Positions 41,669 to 50,609 of a stretch of DNA of 64,000 nucleotides are shown in pieces (position 1 is the first letter of the stretch; each line of letters starts with the position of its first letter). The DNA lies in assembly GCA_038207625.1 (NCBI GenBank), contig JBBQZO010000003.1:124001-188000 (forward strand). Reading direction: 5' to 3'. The position numbers and the translations under genes were made by a program. This DNA is from JBBQZO01 sp038207625 (GTDB lineage: Bacteria > Pseudomonadota > Gammaproteobacteria > Burkholderiales > Burkholderiaceae_D). Under the pieces are notes generated by a model, which saw only the letters and a program-made list of their open reading frames with translations, made no database searches and was not told where the DNA came from.

Positions 41669-44380
41669 GTGGACCAGCCCGACACCGCAGCCGTTGCCGC
41701 ACCTGCCGAGGCGCGCCGCGCCGACAGCTGGGCGCGCCGCTGGCTGCGACTGGGGCTGGACACGCATATCTCGCTGCCGCTGTTCGCGCTGCCACTGCTG
41801 GTGGCGATCTGGCTCGCCACCAGCCACTTCATCGAGCTTGAACGGGCCAGCGCGCAGACGGCCGCGCGCGATTCGAGCCAGGAGCTGATCGACACCTACG
41901 AAGCGCAGATGGCGCGCAACCTGGGCGGCATCGACCAGACGCTGAAGGTGATCAAGTATGCGGTCGAACTGAACGGCGCCGAGCGCGCACTGGGCGCGCT
42001 GGGCGCACAGGACCTGCTGCCCTCGGCGCTGGTGTTCGCCGTCAGCATCGCCGACCGCAGCGGCAAGGTCGTCGCCAGCAATCCGCCGCGCGCGTCGATC
42101 TCGGTGGCGCGCGAGAGCTACTTCCGCTTCCACCAGGACAACGCCAGCGACGCCCCCTACGTCAGCCAGGTGATGCGCGACCCCGACAGCCCGGACCTGA
42201 ACCTGCATTTCACGCGCCGCCTGAACGACGCCAACGGGCATTTTTCCGGGATCGCCATCGTGGCCATCGACCCGGCCTATTTCACCAGCGGCTACGAGCG
42301 CTCGCGCATGGGCGAACAGGGCGTGCTGGGGCTGTACGGCGTGGACGGCGTGTTTCGCACGATGCGCATCGGCGACAAAGTCAGCTGGGGCCAGTCGGCA
42401 CCCATCAGCGTGGCGCCCGCACTGGCCCAGCCCAGCCCGTGGGACGGGGTGCGCCGCTATACCAGCGTGCGCGCGCTGCACGGCTTTCCCCTGTCGGCGC
42501 TGGTCGGCCTGGCCGATGTCGAACAGATGGCCACCTTCGAACAGCACCGCCGCGCCTACCTGTGGAAGGCGGCCATCGGCAGCGCCTCGCTGGCGCTGAT
42601 GGTGAGCCTGATCGGGCTGTGGTCCTGGCAGATCAACAAGACGCGCCGACGCGTGCGGCGCGCCCAGCAAACCTACGCGGCCGCCTCCGAGGCCAGCATG
42701 GACGCCTTCTTCGTGCTGCACAGCGTCACCGACGCGCACGGCGCGGTGCAAGACTTCATCATCGCCGACGTCAACAGCCAGGCCGAAAAAATGAGCCGCA
42801 TGACGCGCGCCGAGCTGCTCGGCAAGACCATCTGCACACTGGTGCCCGCGTTTCGCGGCAACGGCATCCTCGACGACCTGATCAACGTCACCCGGGTGGG
42901 CGGCGTGCACGAAGCGGAATGGGAAAACAGCATGCCGTCGCTGCGCATGCGCTGGTTGCACCGCCAGGTGGTGGGGGTGGACGGCGGCGTGGTGGCGATC
43001 GTGCGCGACATCAGCGAGCGCAAACAGGCCGAGGCGCGCATCGTGCACATGGCGCACCACGACGCGCTGACCGGCCTGCCGAACCGCTCGCTGGCGGCCG
43101 ACCGGCTGGCACAGGCCATCCTGCACGCCCAGCGCGGCAAGTTCATGGTGGCGCTGGCCTTCATCGACCTGGACGGCTTCAAGCTCGTCAACGACGGGCT
43201 GGGCCACAGCGCCGGCGATGAGCTGCTGAAGATCGTCGGCGCGCGCATGGCCCACTGCGTGCGGCGCGGCGACACCGTGGGCCGCTTTGGCGGCGACGAA
43301 TTCGTCATCATCTTGTCGGGCTTGCAGGCCGGCGCCGGGGTGGTCGGGCCGGTGCTGGAAAAGGTGCGCGACGCGGTGACCCAGCCGATCATGCTCGACG
43401 GCCAGGAGGTGCAGATCAGTTGCTCGATCGGGGTGGCGCTGTATCCGCGCGACGGGGTCGAGCCGGCCAGCCTGATGATCAATGCCGACGCGGCCATGTA
43501 CCGCGCCAAGGAAATGGGCCATAACAACTGCCAGTTCTACACGCCCGAACTGAACGTCGACGTCGAAAAGAAACTGGCGCTGCTGGAAGGCTTGCGCGGC
43601 GCACTCGAAGCAGGCCAGTTCCACCTGCTGTACCAGCCCAAGGTGGACCTGCACACGGGCCTGATCTTCGGGGTCGAGGCGCTGCTGCGCTGGCAGCATC
43701 CGGAGCACGGTCTGGTGTCGCCGCTGCGCTTCATCCCGCTGGCCGAAGAAAGCGGGCTGATTGTCGCCATCGGTGAATGGGTGCTGCGCAGCGCCTGCTT
43801 CCAGAGCATGGCCTGGCAGGCCCAGGGGCTCGATCCGATCACCATCTCGGTCAATGTGTCGCCCCGCCAGTTCGAGGAAAAACGCCTGGTCGAGCGCATC
43901 GCCCGCGCACTGTCCGACAGCGCGCTGGCGCCCGGCGCGCTGGAACTGGAAGTGACCGAGAGCCTGATCATGCGCGACCTGCAGCAGGCGATCGACAAGA
44001 TGCGCATGATCGAGGCGATGGGCATCGCGCTGTCGATCGACGATTTCGGCACCGGCTATTCAAGCCTGTCGGCGCTCAAGTCCTTCCCCATCAGCCGCCT
44101 GAAGATCGACAAGTCCTTCGTCAGCGAACTGGCCGACAATCCGGACGACCAGGCCATCGCGCTGGCCGTCATCTCGCTGGGCCACAAGCTGAACCTGCGG
44201 GTCATCGCCGAGGGTGTCGAAACGGCCCAACAGCGCGACTTCTTGCGCGCCAATGACTGCGACGAGATGCAGGGTTATCTGTTTAGCCGTCCGGTGCCGC
44301 CCGAGCAGATCGCCGCCATGCTGGCGCTGCAGGCGCAGCAGGCGCAGCACAGCGGCATGCTGCTTGGGGGCCAAGCCTAG
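41669..44380 (+). CDS. Membrane-bound GGDEF/EAL protein with extracytoplasmic sensor and PAS
   Basis: Cyclic-di-GMP enzyme of 903 aa, starting GTG immediately after the previous stop. Order: transmembrane helix about 35-53; dCache-like periplasmic sensor about 60-295; second helix about 300-320; PAS about 335-455; GGDEF domain with intact GGDEF at 541-545 and inhibitory-site RRGD at 532-535; EAL domain with EAL at 670-672 and DDFGTG later. Both active sites look competent, so it could make or break c-di-GMP. Its position behind a porin and a PstS-like protein suggests the periplasmic domain reads a ligand entering through the porin. Confidence 0.93.
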   Translation: MDQPDTAAVAAPAEARRADSWARRWLRLGLDTHISLPLFALPLLVAIWLATSHFIELERASAQTAARDSSQELIDTYEAQMARNLGGIDQTLKVIKYAVELNGAERALGALGAQDLLPSALVFAVSIADRSGKVVASNPPRASISVARESYFRFHQDNASDAPYVSQVMRDPDSPDLNLHFTRRLNDANGHFSGIAIVAIDPAYFTSGYERSRMGEQGVLGLYGVDGVFRTMRIGDKVSWGQSAPISVAPALAQPSPWDGVRRYTSVRALHGFPLSALVGLADVEQMATFEQHRRAYLWKAAIGSASLALMVSLIGLWSWQINKTRRRVRRAQQTYAAASEASMDAFFVLHSVTDAHGAVQDFIIADVNSQAEKMSRMTRAELLGKTICTLVPAFRGNGILDDLINVTRVGGVHEAEWENSMPSLRMRWLHRQVVGVDGGVVAIVRDISERKQAEARIVHMAHHDALTGLPNRSLAADRLAQAILHAQRGKFMVALAFIDLDGFKLVNDGLGHSAGDELLKIVGARMAHCVRRGDTVGRFGGDEFVIILSGLQAGAGVVGPVLEKVRDAVTQPIMLDGQEVQISCSIGVALYPRDGVEPASLMINADAAMYRAKEMGHNNCQFYTPELNVDVEKKLALLEGLRGALEAGQFHLLYQPKVDLHTGLIFGVEALLRWQHPEHGLVSPLRFIPLAEESGLIVAIGEWVLRSACFQSMAWQAQGLDPITISVNVSPRQFEEKRLVERIARALSDSALAPGALELEVTESLIMRDLQQAIDKMRMIEAMGIALSIDDFGTGYSSLSALKSFPISRLKIDKSFVSELADNPDDQAIALAVISLGHKLNLRVIAEGVETAQQRDFLRANDCDEMQGYLFSRPVPPEQIAAMLALQAQQAQHSGMLLGGQA

Positions 44381-44441
44381 CCTGCGTAGGTGCACGCCGG
44401 CGCGGCCGGCAAGCGCTGGAGGCATCCATCGAAAATGCAGC

Positions 44442-44470
44442 ATGACAATTCTCACCCGACGCGCGATAAT
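44442..44470 (+). promoter_or_regulatory. Sigma-70-type promoter before the DUF945/TonB-like gene
   Basis: ATGACA (44442-44447, 5/6) is followed by 17 nt and GATAAT (44465-44470, 5/6). Transcription would start near 44477, which excludes a TTG start at 44470 for the next gene. Confidence 0.6.
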
Positions 44471-44505
44471 TGAAATCTTTCATTTTAGTTAATTGGCCAG
44501 TCTTC

Positions 44506-46107
44506 GTGAACACTCTCGTCTGCCGCACCGCCTTTGCCGCCACGCTGGCACTGCTCCACCCCGCTTTCGCCGCCGACGCCGTCCCGCCGGCCAGCCCGCC
44601 GCCGCATTTCGAGTTCGTCGATGCGCTCGAGAGCGTTAGCAACGAGTTGCGCGCCGCAACGCAGCAGTCGCAGCGCAATTTCAACCAACAAATCGACCGG
44701 CTGTCGGGCGTCGAATTCTCCGACGACACCAAGCAGCGACTGCTCAAGGTGTTCGGCAGCACCCACCCGGCCACATTGAAGCGGGTCGCCGCGCCCAAGG
44801 GCAAGCTCGGCTACCGCTTCGAACTGCCGGGCGGCAGTTTCGCCGAGCCCAGCGGCGCGACCATCGCGTGGAGCGCGTTCACTGGCAACGCTGTCAGCGA
44901 CCTGGCCGGGCGCACGCTGCGCAGCGACGCCAGCTGGCCCTCGCTCACGCTCGACAGCAAGGAGTTGCACATGGCGGTGCGCGAGCTGAGCATGACCGGC
45001 GATCACCGGCGCGGCACCACCGACGCGTGGCTGGGCGATTTCGGCTTGAACATCGCCAGCATCAGCGCGCACGGCGTCGACACGCCGTTCACCATGAGCA
45101 TCAACGACATCGCGCTCACGACCAATACCGTACAACACGGCAAGACCGTCGACGTGCGCTACGACAGCACGATCAAGCGCATCGAGGCGCAAGGCGACGG
45201 CGTTGACGATGTCCATTTCGCCATGCGCTTTAGCCATCTCGATGTCGACGCCCTGAATGCGTTTAGCCATGGCGTGCAAAAAAACCATGCCGATCAGCTG
45301 CCCCCGGCCAAGAAGCTCGAGGCGATGCTGCCAATGTTCAAAACACTGGGCAAGAACATGGCCGCGCATGGCAGCGCGCTTGAGATCGGCGACTTCAGCG
45401 CGCGTTACCATGGCCTGAGCGCCGCCCTCAAGGGGCGCATCGAATTTGTCGGCGCCAAGGACAGCGACTTCGACTCGATCAGCGCGCTGAGCAAGAAAAT
45501 CGTCGCCCAATTTGACATACGGGTTCCGGTGGCACTGGTCAAGGATATCTCGCGCAGCTTCGCGCGCAAGCAGCTCGCCGCCACGCCCGGCGCGACCAGC
45601 GACGAGGCGGCGGTCGATAACGTGGCCCAGATCATGACCGACACAGTGCTCGGCAAATTGCTCGGCGCCGGCTACGCGCGCAACGAGCAGGGCATGCTGG
45701 TGTCGAAGCTCGTGTATCGGGACGGCAAGCTGAGCGCCAACGGCACCGACGTCAAGCTGGGCGCCCCGGGGGCGCCTGCCATCGCGCACGCCGGCGCGCC
45801 GACCGGCTTCGACATGCCAGCGCGCGCCGTGCGCGAACGCTGCCCGCCGCCCGCGCTGCCGGCCCAGGCCCAGCGCCAGCAACTGACGCTGCGCGCCACC
45901 ACCAGCTTCATCGTCGGCGCCGATGGCCACGTGCGCGATGTTCGGATCACCGACAGCAGCAAGTGGCCCGAGTTCGACGGCGCGGTGCTGGCCAGCACCG
46001 CCGCCTGCTACTGGATACCGGCGCTGCGTGGCGGCCGTGAAGTCGATATTCCGATGACACAGACTTACGAGGTCAAGCCCGAGCCCGCCGCATCCGAGGC
46101 GCGCTAA
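44506..46107 (+). CDS. DUF945-like protein with C-terminal TonB-type domain
   Basis: 533 aa from GTG 44506, set by the promoter and by the signal peptide (VNTLVCRTAFAATLALLHPAFA, cut before ADA). Residues about 30-430 resemble DUF945/YdgA envelope proteins, ending NEQGMLVSKLVYRDGKLSANGTDVKL. The last 75 residues look like a TonB C-terminal domain: RATTSFIVGADGHVRDVRITDSSKWPEFDGAVLAS and later YWIPALRGG. Lacking a transmembrane anchor, it is not a TonB energy transducer; it may bind an outer-membrane partner. The fusion is unusual to me. Confidence 0.7.
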   Translation: MNTLVCRTAFAATLALLHPAFAADAVPPASPPPHFEFVDALESVSNELRAATQQSQRNFNQQIDRLSGVEFSDDTKQRLLKVFGSTHPATLKRVAAPKGKLGYRFELPGGSFAEPSGATIAWSAFTGNAVSDLAGRTLRSDASWPSLTLDSKELHMAVRELSMTGDHRRGTTDAWLGDFGLNIASISAHGVDTPFTMSINDIALTTNTVQHGKTVDVRYDSTIKRIEAQGDGVDDVHFAMRFSHLDVDALNAFSHGVQKNHADQLPPAKKLEAMLPMFKTLGKNMAAHGSALEIGDFSARYHGLSAALKGRIEFVGAKDSDFDSISALSKKIVAQFDIRVPVALVKDISRSFARKQLAATPGATSDEAAVDNVAQIMTDTVLGKLLGAGYARNEQGMLVSKLVYRDGKLSANGTDVKLGAPGAPAIAHAGAPTGFDMPARAVRERCPPPALPAQAQRQQLTLRATTSFIVGADGHVRDVRITDSSKWPEFDGAVLASTAACYWIPALRGGREVDIPMTQTYEVKPEPAASEAR

Positions 46108-46164
46108 GCACGGCTTGCGGGGTGGCCGCTCGGCCAGCGGCTTGAGTGCCGCGCGCCGCGCGCC

Positions 46165-47030
46165 TTACAGGCACTCGAGCCGGGTCAACGCGCACCGCAG
46201 CGCATCGCGCATCGCCGGCGAGGCCACCTGCATCGGCGCGCGCGATTCGTCGCGCACTAGCCCCATCAGCGCCAGCGCGGCCTGCACCGGGCCCGGATTG
46301 GGTTCCTCGAAGGCCAGCCGGATCAGCGGCAACAGCTGATAGAACACGGCGCGCGCCTCGTCCAGCCGGCCCGCCTGCAGCAGCTGCGGCAAGCGCACGA
46401 ACAGCTCCGGACACAGCTGCGCCGAGCCGGCGATGGCGCCGCTGCCGCCCAGGCACAAGTTGACCAGCACTTGCTGGTCCTCGTCCGTGAGCACCTGCAA
46501 TTGCCCGTCCGCGATCAAGTGCATCGTCAGAGCGAGATCGCCGCCGCAATCCTTGAGCGCCACGATGCGTTCCTGGCGCGCCAGCGTGCGCAAGGTGGTC
46601 AGTTCCATCGTTACGCCGGTGCGGTGCGGGATGTTGTAGATCACGAGCGGCGTCGACGCGGCCTCGGCCAGCTTGCTGAAGTAGTCCATCACACCGGCCT
46701 GGGACGCACGCACGGAGTACGGCGCCGCCACCAGCAGGCCGGCGATCGGGCGCTGCGCGATCCGCCGCAGGCGTTCCAGCGCCGCGCGCAGAGGGTTGTC
46801 GCTCAAGCCCATCACGACCGGATGGCCGGGCACGGCCGCGAGCACCACCGTCGAGCACCGCCAGCTGTTCGTCCTCGTCCAACGCGCTCGCCTCAACGGT
46901 GGTGGCGCAAGCCACCAGCCCGGCGATACCGGCGCCGACCAGCCTGCGCGCGCTCGCCTGCAACGAAGTCGATCGCGCCATTGAAAAACGGGGTGACCAG
47001 GGGCACCCAAATACCCGTAAAGATTGTCAT
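46165..47030 (-). pseudogene. Decayed DapA/dihydrodipicolinate synthase-family gene
   Basis: The N-terminus MTIFTGIWVPLVTPFFNGAIDFV reads from ATG 47030, then the similarity moves to a second frame (LQASARRLVGAGIAGLVACATTVEASALDEDEQLAVLD), and again to a third (VVLAAVPGHPVVMGLSDN) that stays open to 46165. Two frameshifts of the same sense are needed. The active-site loop GTTGEA is ATTVEA here. Downstream, catalytic Tyr (VIYNIPHRTG) and Schiff-base Lys (ALKDCGGD) remain. So the gene is broken, or the assembly has errors. Confidence 0.75.
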
Positions 47031-47388
47031 CGAAAATTCCCAGTGTGGCTGCCGCAGCGCCTTTCAGAGCGCCGCGCGGGTGTCGCTAATGAGCTTGCAA
47101 TCGATGGCGCGGGCTTGCATTTCATGGCGGCGTGCTGGCGCTCACCGCAAGCACCGGAAGGCCATGGAGATCGTCTCGTTGTGGTCTGGACTATCGTGCG
47201 ACGATGTCTCGAAGGTGCCATATCATCCAGTTTGAGACGAGAGAACGTCTCGATGGCAGCGCCACGCATGGGTGTACCTCAAGCGGACACGAACGCGGCG
47301 GAAACACGCTGGTTTTCAGCTGAGCTGTGCATCAATTGAAACGCTGCTGTGCGGCCGACATCCAGTTTTTCTCTTCCAATACGTTCAA
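47031..47388. other. Intergenic region between DapA relic and diguanylate cyclase gene
   Basis: 358 nt without a supportable gene. It holds a hairpin GAGACG-6 nt-CGTCTC (47234-47251) and further GTCTCG copies close by (around 47169 and 47210). This could be a regulatory or terminator structure; no T tract follows. Confidence 0.4.
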
Positions 47389-49116
47389 TCATGGCGTGGC
47401 GGGGGCCTCGCAAACCTTGTTGCGCCCGCTGATCTTGGCCGCGTAGAGCGCTTTGTCTGCCCGCTCCAACAGCGTTTCGAGCGTGGTATCGTTGTCGTTC
47501 GCCGTCGCAACCCCGGTTGAGATGGTCAGGCGCACCACCGCGCCATCCCCTAGGGGTATGTGGGTAGCGGCGACCGCCAGCCGCAAGCGCTCAGCTACAT
47601 CAAGCGACTGCTTGGCGTCCGTTTCTGGCAGCAGCACGGCAAACTCTTCGCCGCCCATGCGACCGACGATGTCCCATTCCCTCAGCGTTTGCCGACTCGT
47701 CGCCATGAGCGACTGCAAGGCGACATCGCCGCCATGGTGGCCGTAGGTGTCGTTGACGGCCTTGAAGTGATCGATATCGATCATCCAAAGCGACGCCGGG
47801 TGACCAAAACGGCGACAGCGTGCAAGCTCCAGGTTGGCTATCTCGACGAATCGGTTGCGATTGGCCACTTGCGTCAGCGAATCGGTTTGCGCCTGGTGTA
47901 CCAGCACCTCCATCTTGGCACGCCGATCCGTGTTGTCCACGCCTGCCCCGACCAGATAGACGGCATCGCCCGCCACGAAACGCCTAAAATTGATGGAATA
48001 GTAGCGCACGCCTTGGTCATGGGTGACCATCTGCAACTCTGCCTGGGCATAACCGTCGGCGATGGCTTGTTTCATTGTCGCCGCCGCACGCGGCCGATCC
48101 TCCTGCAGGATGGTCAGCAGCCACGTTCGGCTCTGGAGATCACGATCGGTCAGCCCGGTCAGGCGGTTCAGTTGGTTGTTCCAGCGGCGATAGTTGCCTT
48201 CCGCATCAATGACGTAGAAAGCACCCGGGGTGCTCTCGACCATCGCGTCAAAAAAAGCTTTCTCATTTTTGAGCGCCTCTTCAGCGAGCTTTCGTTCCGT
48301 GACATCGATGCCAAAACTGGCCACATAGGGGACGCCATCGACCTCGAGGCGCCGCGCAGTCTTCAGGTATAGCCGGATCCCCCGATCAGCAGTGGCCACA
48401 CGAATTTCCATGTTGGTATAGCCGGTGGCAAAAGCGGTCAGAAACTTGGCTGCGGCCAGCGCTCGATCCGGCTCATGGATGCAGATCAGGATCGATTGGC
48501 CGCGCAGTTGCTCGTCCGACAGGCCGGTTTCCTTGCGAAAGTGCTCGTTCCAACGCACCAGCTTGGACTCCTCGTCGATCATAAAGAAGCCCCCGGGGGC
48601 GCACTCGATGATGGTGTCGGAAATCGTCGTCGCCCGCTTCAACTCGCTCTCCAAGCGATGGGCAATGACTTCCTTGTCGCTGGCGAAGCGCACGACCGAC
48701 TCGGCCAATAACTGATCGATGCTTTCATTGAATCGCATCAACCCGTCGATGTCGCTTTGTATGGCAGTGGCACTGGAATCATTCCATAGCCGCATAACGG
48801 TTGCGCGAAGCGCCCGGAATTCGGACACGATTTCGGGCATGCTGAATCCGTCCATCTGGCGTTCAGATCCGTGCAACTGGGCTTGGCTGTCTTGCGCATG
48901 CTCCGGGGCGAGACCTTGTGATTTTTCCGACTGTTCATCCGCAGTCTGCGCATGCTCCATGTCCGCAACAATGGCATGCAACATGCCCCTGGCATGATCG
49001 CGCGCCGTCTCAGGGCTCAGACTGACGGGAATCAAATCCATCGCGAACTTGTCCCATTCGGCCAAGATGCAATCGACATTCTTGCTGATGTAATTGGATA
49101 ATTTGGGCATGGCCAT
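47389..49116 (-). CDS. Diguanylate cyclase with RsbR-like and two PAS domains
   Basis: 575-aa soluble enzyme making c-di-GMP. N-terminal about 150 residues are helical and resemble the RsbRD/globin-like sensor domain (MPKLSNYISKNVDCILAEWD, then FRALRATVMRLWND). Two PAS domains follow (about 165-275 and 285-400). The GGDEF domain has GGEEF at 488-492 and an I-site REWD at 479-482, so activity and product inhibition are expected. No EAL. Start could also be the second ATG at 49110. Monocistronic, beside a decayed gene. Confidence 0.92.
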   Translation of the reverse strand: MAMPKLSNYISKNVDCILAEWDKFAMDLIPVSLSPETARDHARGMLHAIVADMEHAQTADEQSEKSQGLAPEHAQDSQAQLHGSERQMDGFSMPEIVSEFRALRATVMRLWNDSSATAIQSDIDGLMRFNESIDQLLAESVVRFASDKEVIAHRLESELKRATTISDTIIECAPGGFFMIDEESKLVRWNEHFRKETGLSDEQLRGQSILICIHEPDRALAAAKFLTAFATGYTNMEIRVATADRGIRLYLKTARRLEVDGVPYVASFGIDVTERKLAEEALKNEKAFFDAMVESTPGAFYVIDAEGNYRRWNNQLNRLTGLTDRDLQSRTWLLTILQEDRPRAAATMKQAIADGYAQAELQMVTHDQGVRYYSINFRRFVAGDAVYLVGAGVDNTDRRAKMEVLVHQAQTDSLTQVANRNRFVEIANLELARCRRFGHPASLWMIDIDHFKAVNDTYGHHGGDVALQSLMATSRQTLREWDIVGRMGGEEFAVLLPETDAKQSLDVAERLRLAVAATHIPLGDGAVVRLTISTGVATANDNDTTLETLLERADKALYAAKISGRNKVCEAPATP

Positions 49117-49745
49117 TTACCTTCCGTCGGGAGCCGAGCCACACGGCCGGTCAAGTTGTGCCCCATGCTGGGGATTGCGACCGATCGTGTCTGTACGCTG
49201 TCGCACCGTCATGTTGGAGGCGCACTGATGAACCGTAGGCGCAAGCAATTGATGTGGCCGAATGACCGGTCATGGCCTGCTGCGGGTGTACGGTCTTGAC
49301 CTCGAACTGTCACTCGGACACGCGCTCCAATGGCGAGCATTTCACGGGCGCCGCATCGAGCACGGCTGCACTGGCGATTTTCATTTGCAAGCAATGTGCG
49401 TCGGCGGTGCCAGCGCGCGAGCATGTCGGGCGCGTACGGATTCGAGATCGGATGGAACGAGATGTCGCGGCACGGACAGCGACAAGCGCAACGGCGAATC
49501 ATTCGCTTGGCATCGCAGGCGCATGCTCACGCGCTCCTTGCGTATTGCGCGCATGCGCACCCTGAACCTATCCGAATCGTGTGTTTGCACGCGCGAACCC
49601 GGGTAACCGCGGTACGATACGCAAGTTGATGCGGCGCGCGCACCCGGCGCGGGGCGCAATCGAGCGCGCCGCCGCCCAGCGCAAGCAATCGTGTCAGTCC
49701 ACAGCGCTGGCGCGACGAGCTCACCGGAACAGCCAAAGGATAGTC
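49117..49745. other. Gene-free region upstream of the methyltransferase and diguanylate cyclase genes
   Basis: 629 nt between divergent genes. Several overlapping open frames exist on both strands, all Arg/Cys/His-rich and without ribosome sites, so they are treated as chance. It must contain both promoters, but I cannot place them. Confidence 0.5.
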
Positions 49746-50531
49746 ATGAACCAAACACTGCAATTTGACGACACGGCGTCCGCACAGCTGCTGGCTGTGT
49801 ATGTCACGCCCGACGTGGCCGCCCAGCGCCAGCAGATCGTGCAGGCGCTCGCGCTGCGCCCGGGCCAGAGCGTGCTGGATGTCGGGTCGGGGCCGGGCCT
49901 GCTGGCCGGCGCCATGGCCGACATCGTCGGGGAACGCGGCGCCGTGTGCGGCATCGATATCAGCGAAGCGATGCTCGCCATCGCGGCCAGCCACTGCGCC
50001 GACCGGCCATGGGCGCGCTTTCTGCGCAGCGACGCGGGCAAACTGCCGCTGGCCGACGCCGCCTTCGACGTGGCGGTGGTGACCCAGGTGCTGGAATACG
50101 TCAGCGACGTCGATGCGGCCCTGCTCGAACTGGCGCGCGTGCTGCGCCCCGGCGGGCGCCTCGTCGTGCTCGACACCGACTGGGACTCGATCGTCTGGCA
50201 CAGCGCCGACCGGGCGCGCATGCAGCGCGTGCTGGCGGCCTGGGACGCGCATCTGGTCGACCCTTACCTGCCCCGCACGCTGGCCGGGCGACTGCGCAAG
50301 GCCGGTTTCGAGCTCACGGCGCAGCAGCTCATTCCGATGTTCAATCCCGAATTCGCCGTCGAAACGTATAGCAACCGGATGATCGATTTCATCGCCGCGT
50401 TCGTGGCCGGGCGCGAAGGCATCAGCGCCGAGGAGGCCCAGGCATGGGCGCGCGAGCTGCGCCACGACGGCGCCAAGGGCGACTACTTCTTCAGCGTGAA
50501 CCGCTACCTGTTCGTGGCGCGCAAACCCTGA
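49746..50531 (+). CDS. SAM-dependent class I methyltransferase
   Basis: 261 aa from ATG 49746 behind AAAGGA. The SAM-binding motif is VLDVGSGPGLLAGAMAD, then GIDISEAM, VTQVLEYVSDVDAAL and the post-motif ARVLRPGGRLVVLD. This is the UbiE/arsenite/small-molecule methyltransferase group (Methyltransf_11/25). The C-terminal third (YSNRMIDFIAAFVAGREGISAEEA) is characteristic of a subgroup often annotated as methyltransferase of unknown substrate. Converges on the CoA-transferase gene 78 nt away. Confidence 0.88.
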   Translation: MNQTLQFDDTASAQLLAVYVTPDVAAQRQQIVQALALRPGQSVLDVGSGPGLLAGAMADIVGERGAVCGIDISEAMLAIAASHCADRPWARFLRSDAGKLPLADAAFDVAVVTQVLEYVSDVDAALLELARVLRPGGRLVVLDTDWDSIVWHSADRARMQRVLAAWDAHLVDPYLPRTLAGRLRKAGFELTAQQLIPMFNPEFAVETYSNRMIDFIAAFVAGREGISAEEAQAWARELRHDGAKGDYFFSVNRYLFVARKP

Positions 50532-50562
50532 GCGCGGCCGCGCCAACGCCGCGACCATGCGC

Positions 50563-50578
50563 GCGGCGCCGGCGCCGC
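50563..50578. repeat. 16-bp perfect palindrome between convergent genes
   Basis: GCGGCGCCGGCGCCGC lies between the ends of the methyltransferase and the CoA transferase. It may act as a bidirectional stop, but no T tract is present. Confidence 0.35.
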
Positions 50579-50609
50579 ACCTAAGCGCACGGCGCGTCCT
50601 CGCCTGCGC

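Noticed and set aside
40919..43708. A 929-codon open frame on the minus strand
   Set aside because: It is antisense to the porin, PstS-like and GGDEF/EAL genes, which carry intact motifs.
44470..44505. TTG start 12 codons upstream for the DUF945/TonB-like gene
   Set aside because: It falls within the -10 box of a good promoter and would precede the signal peptide.
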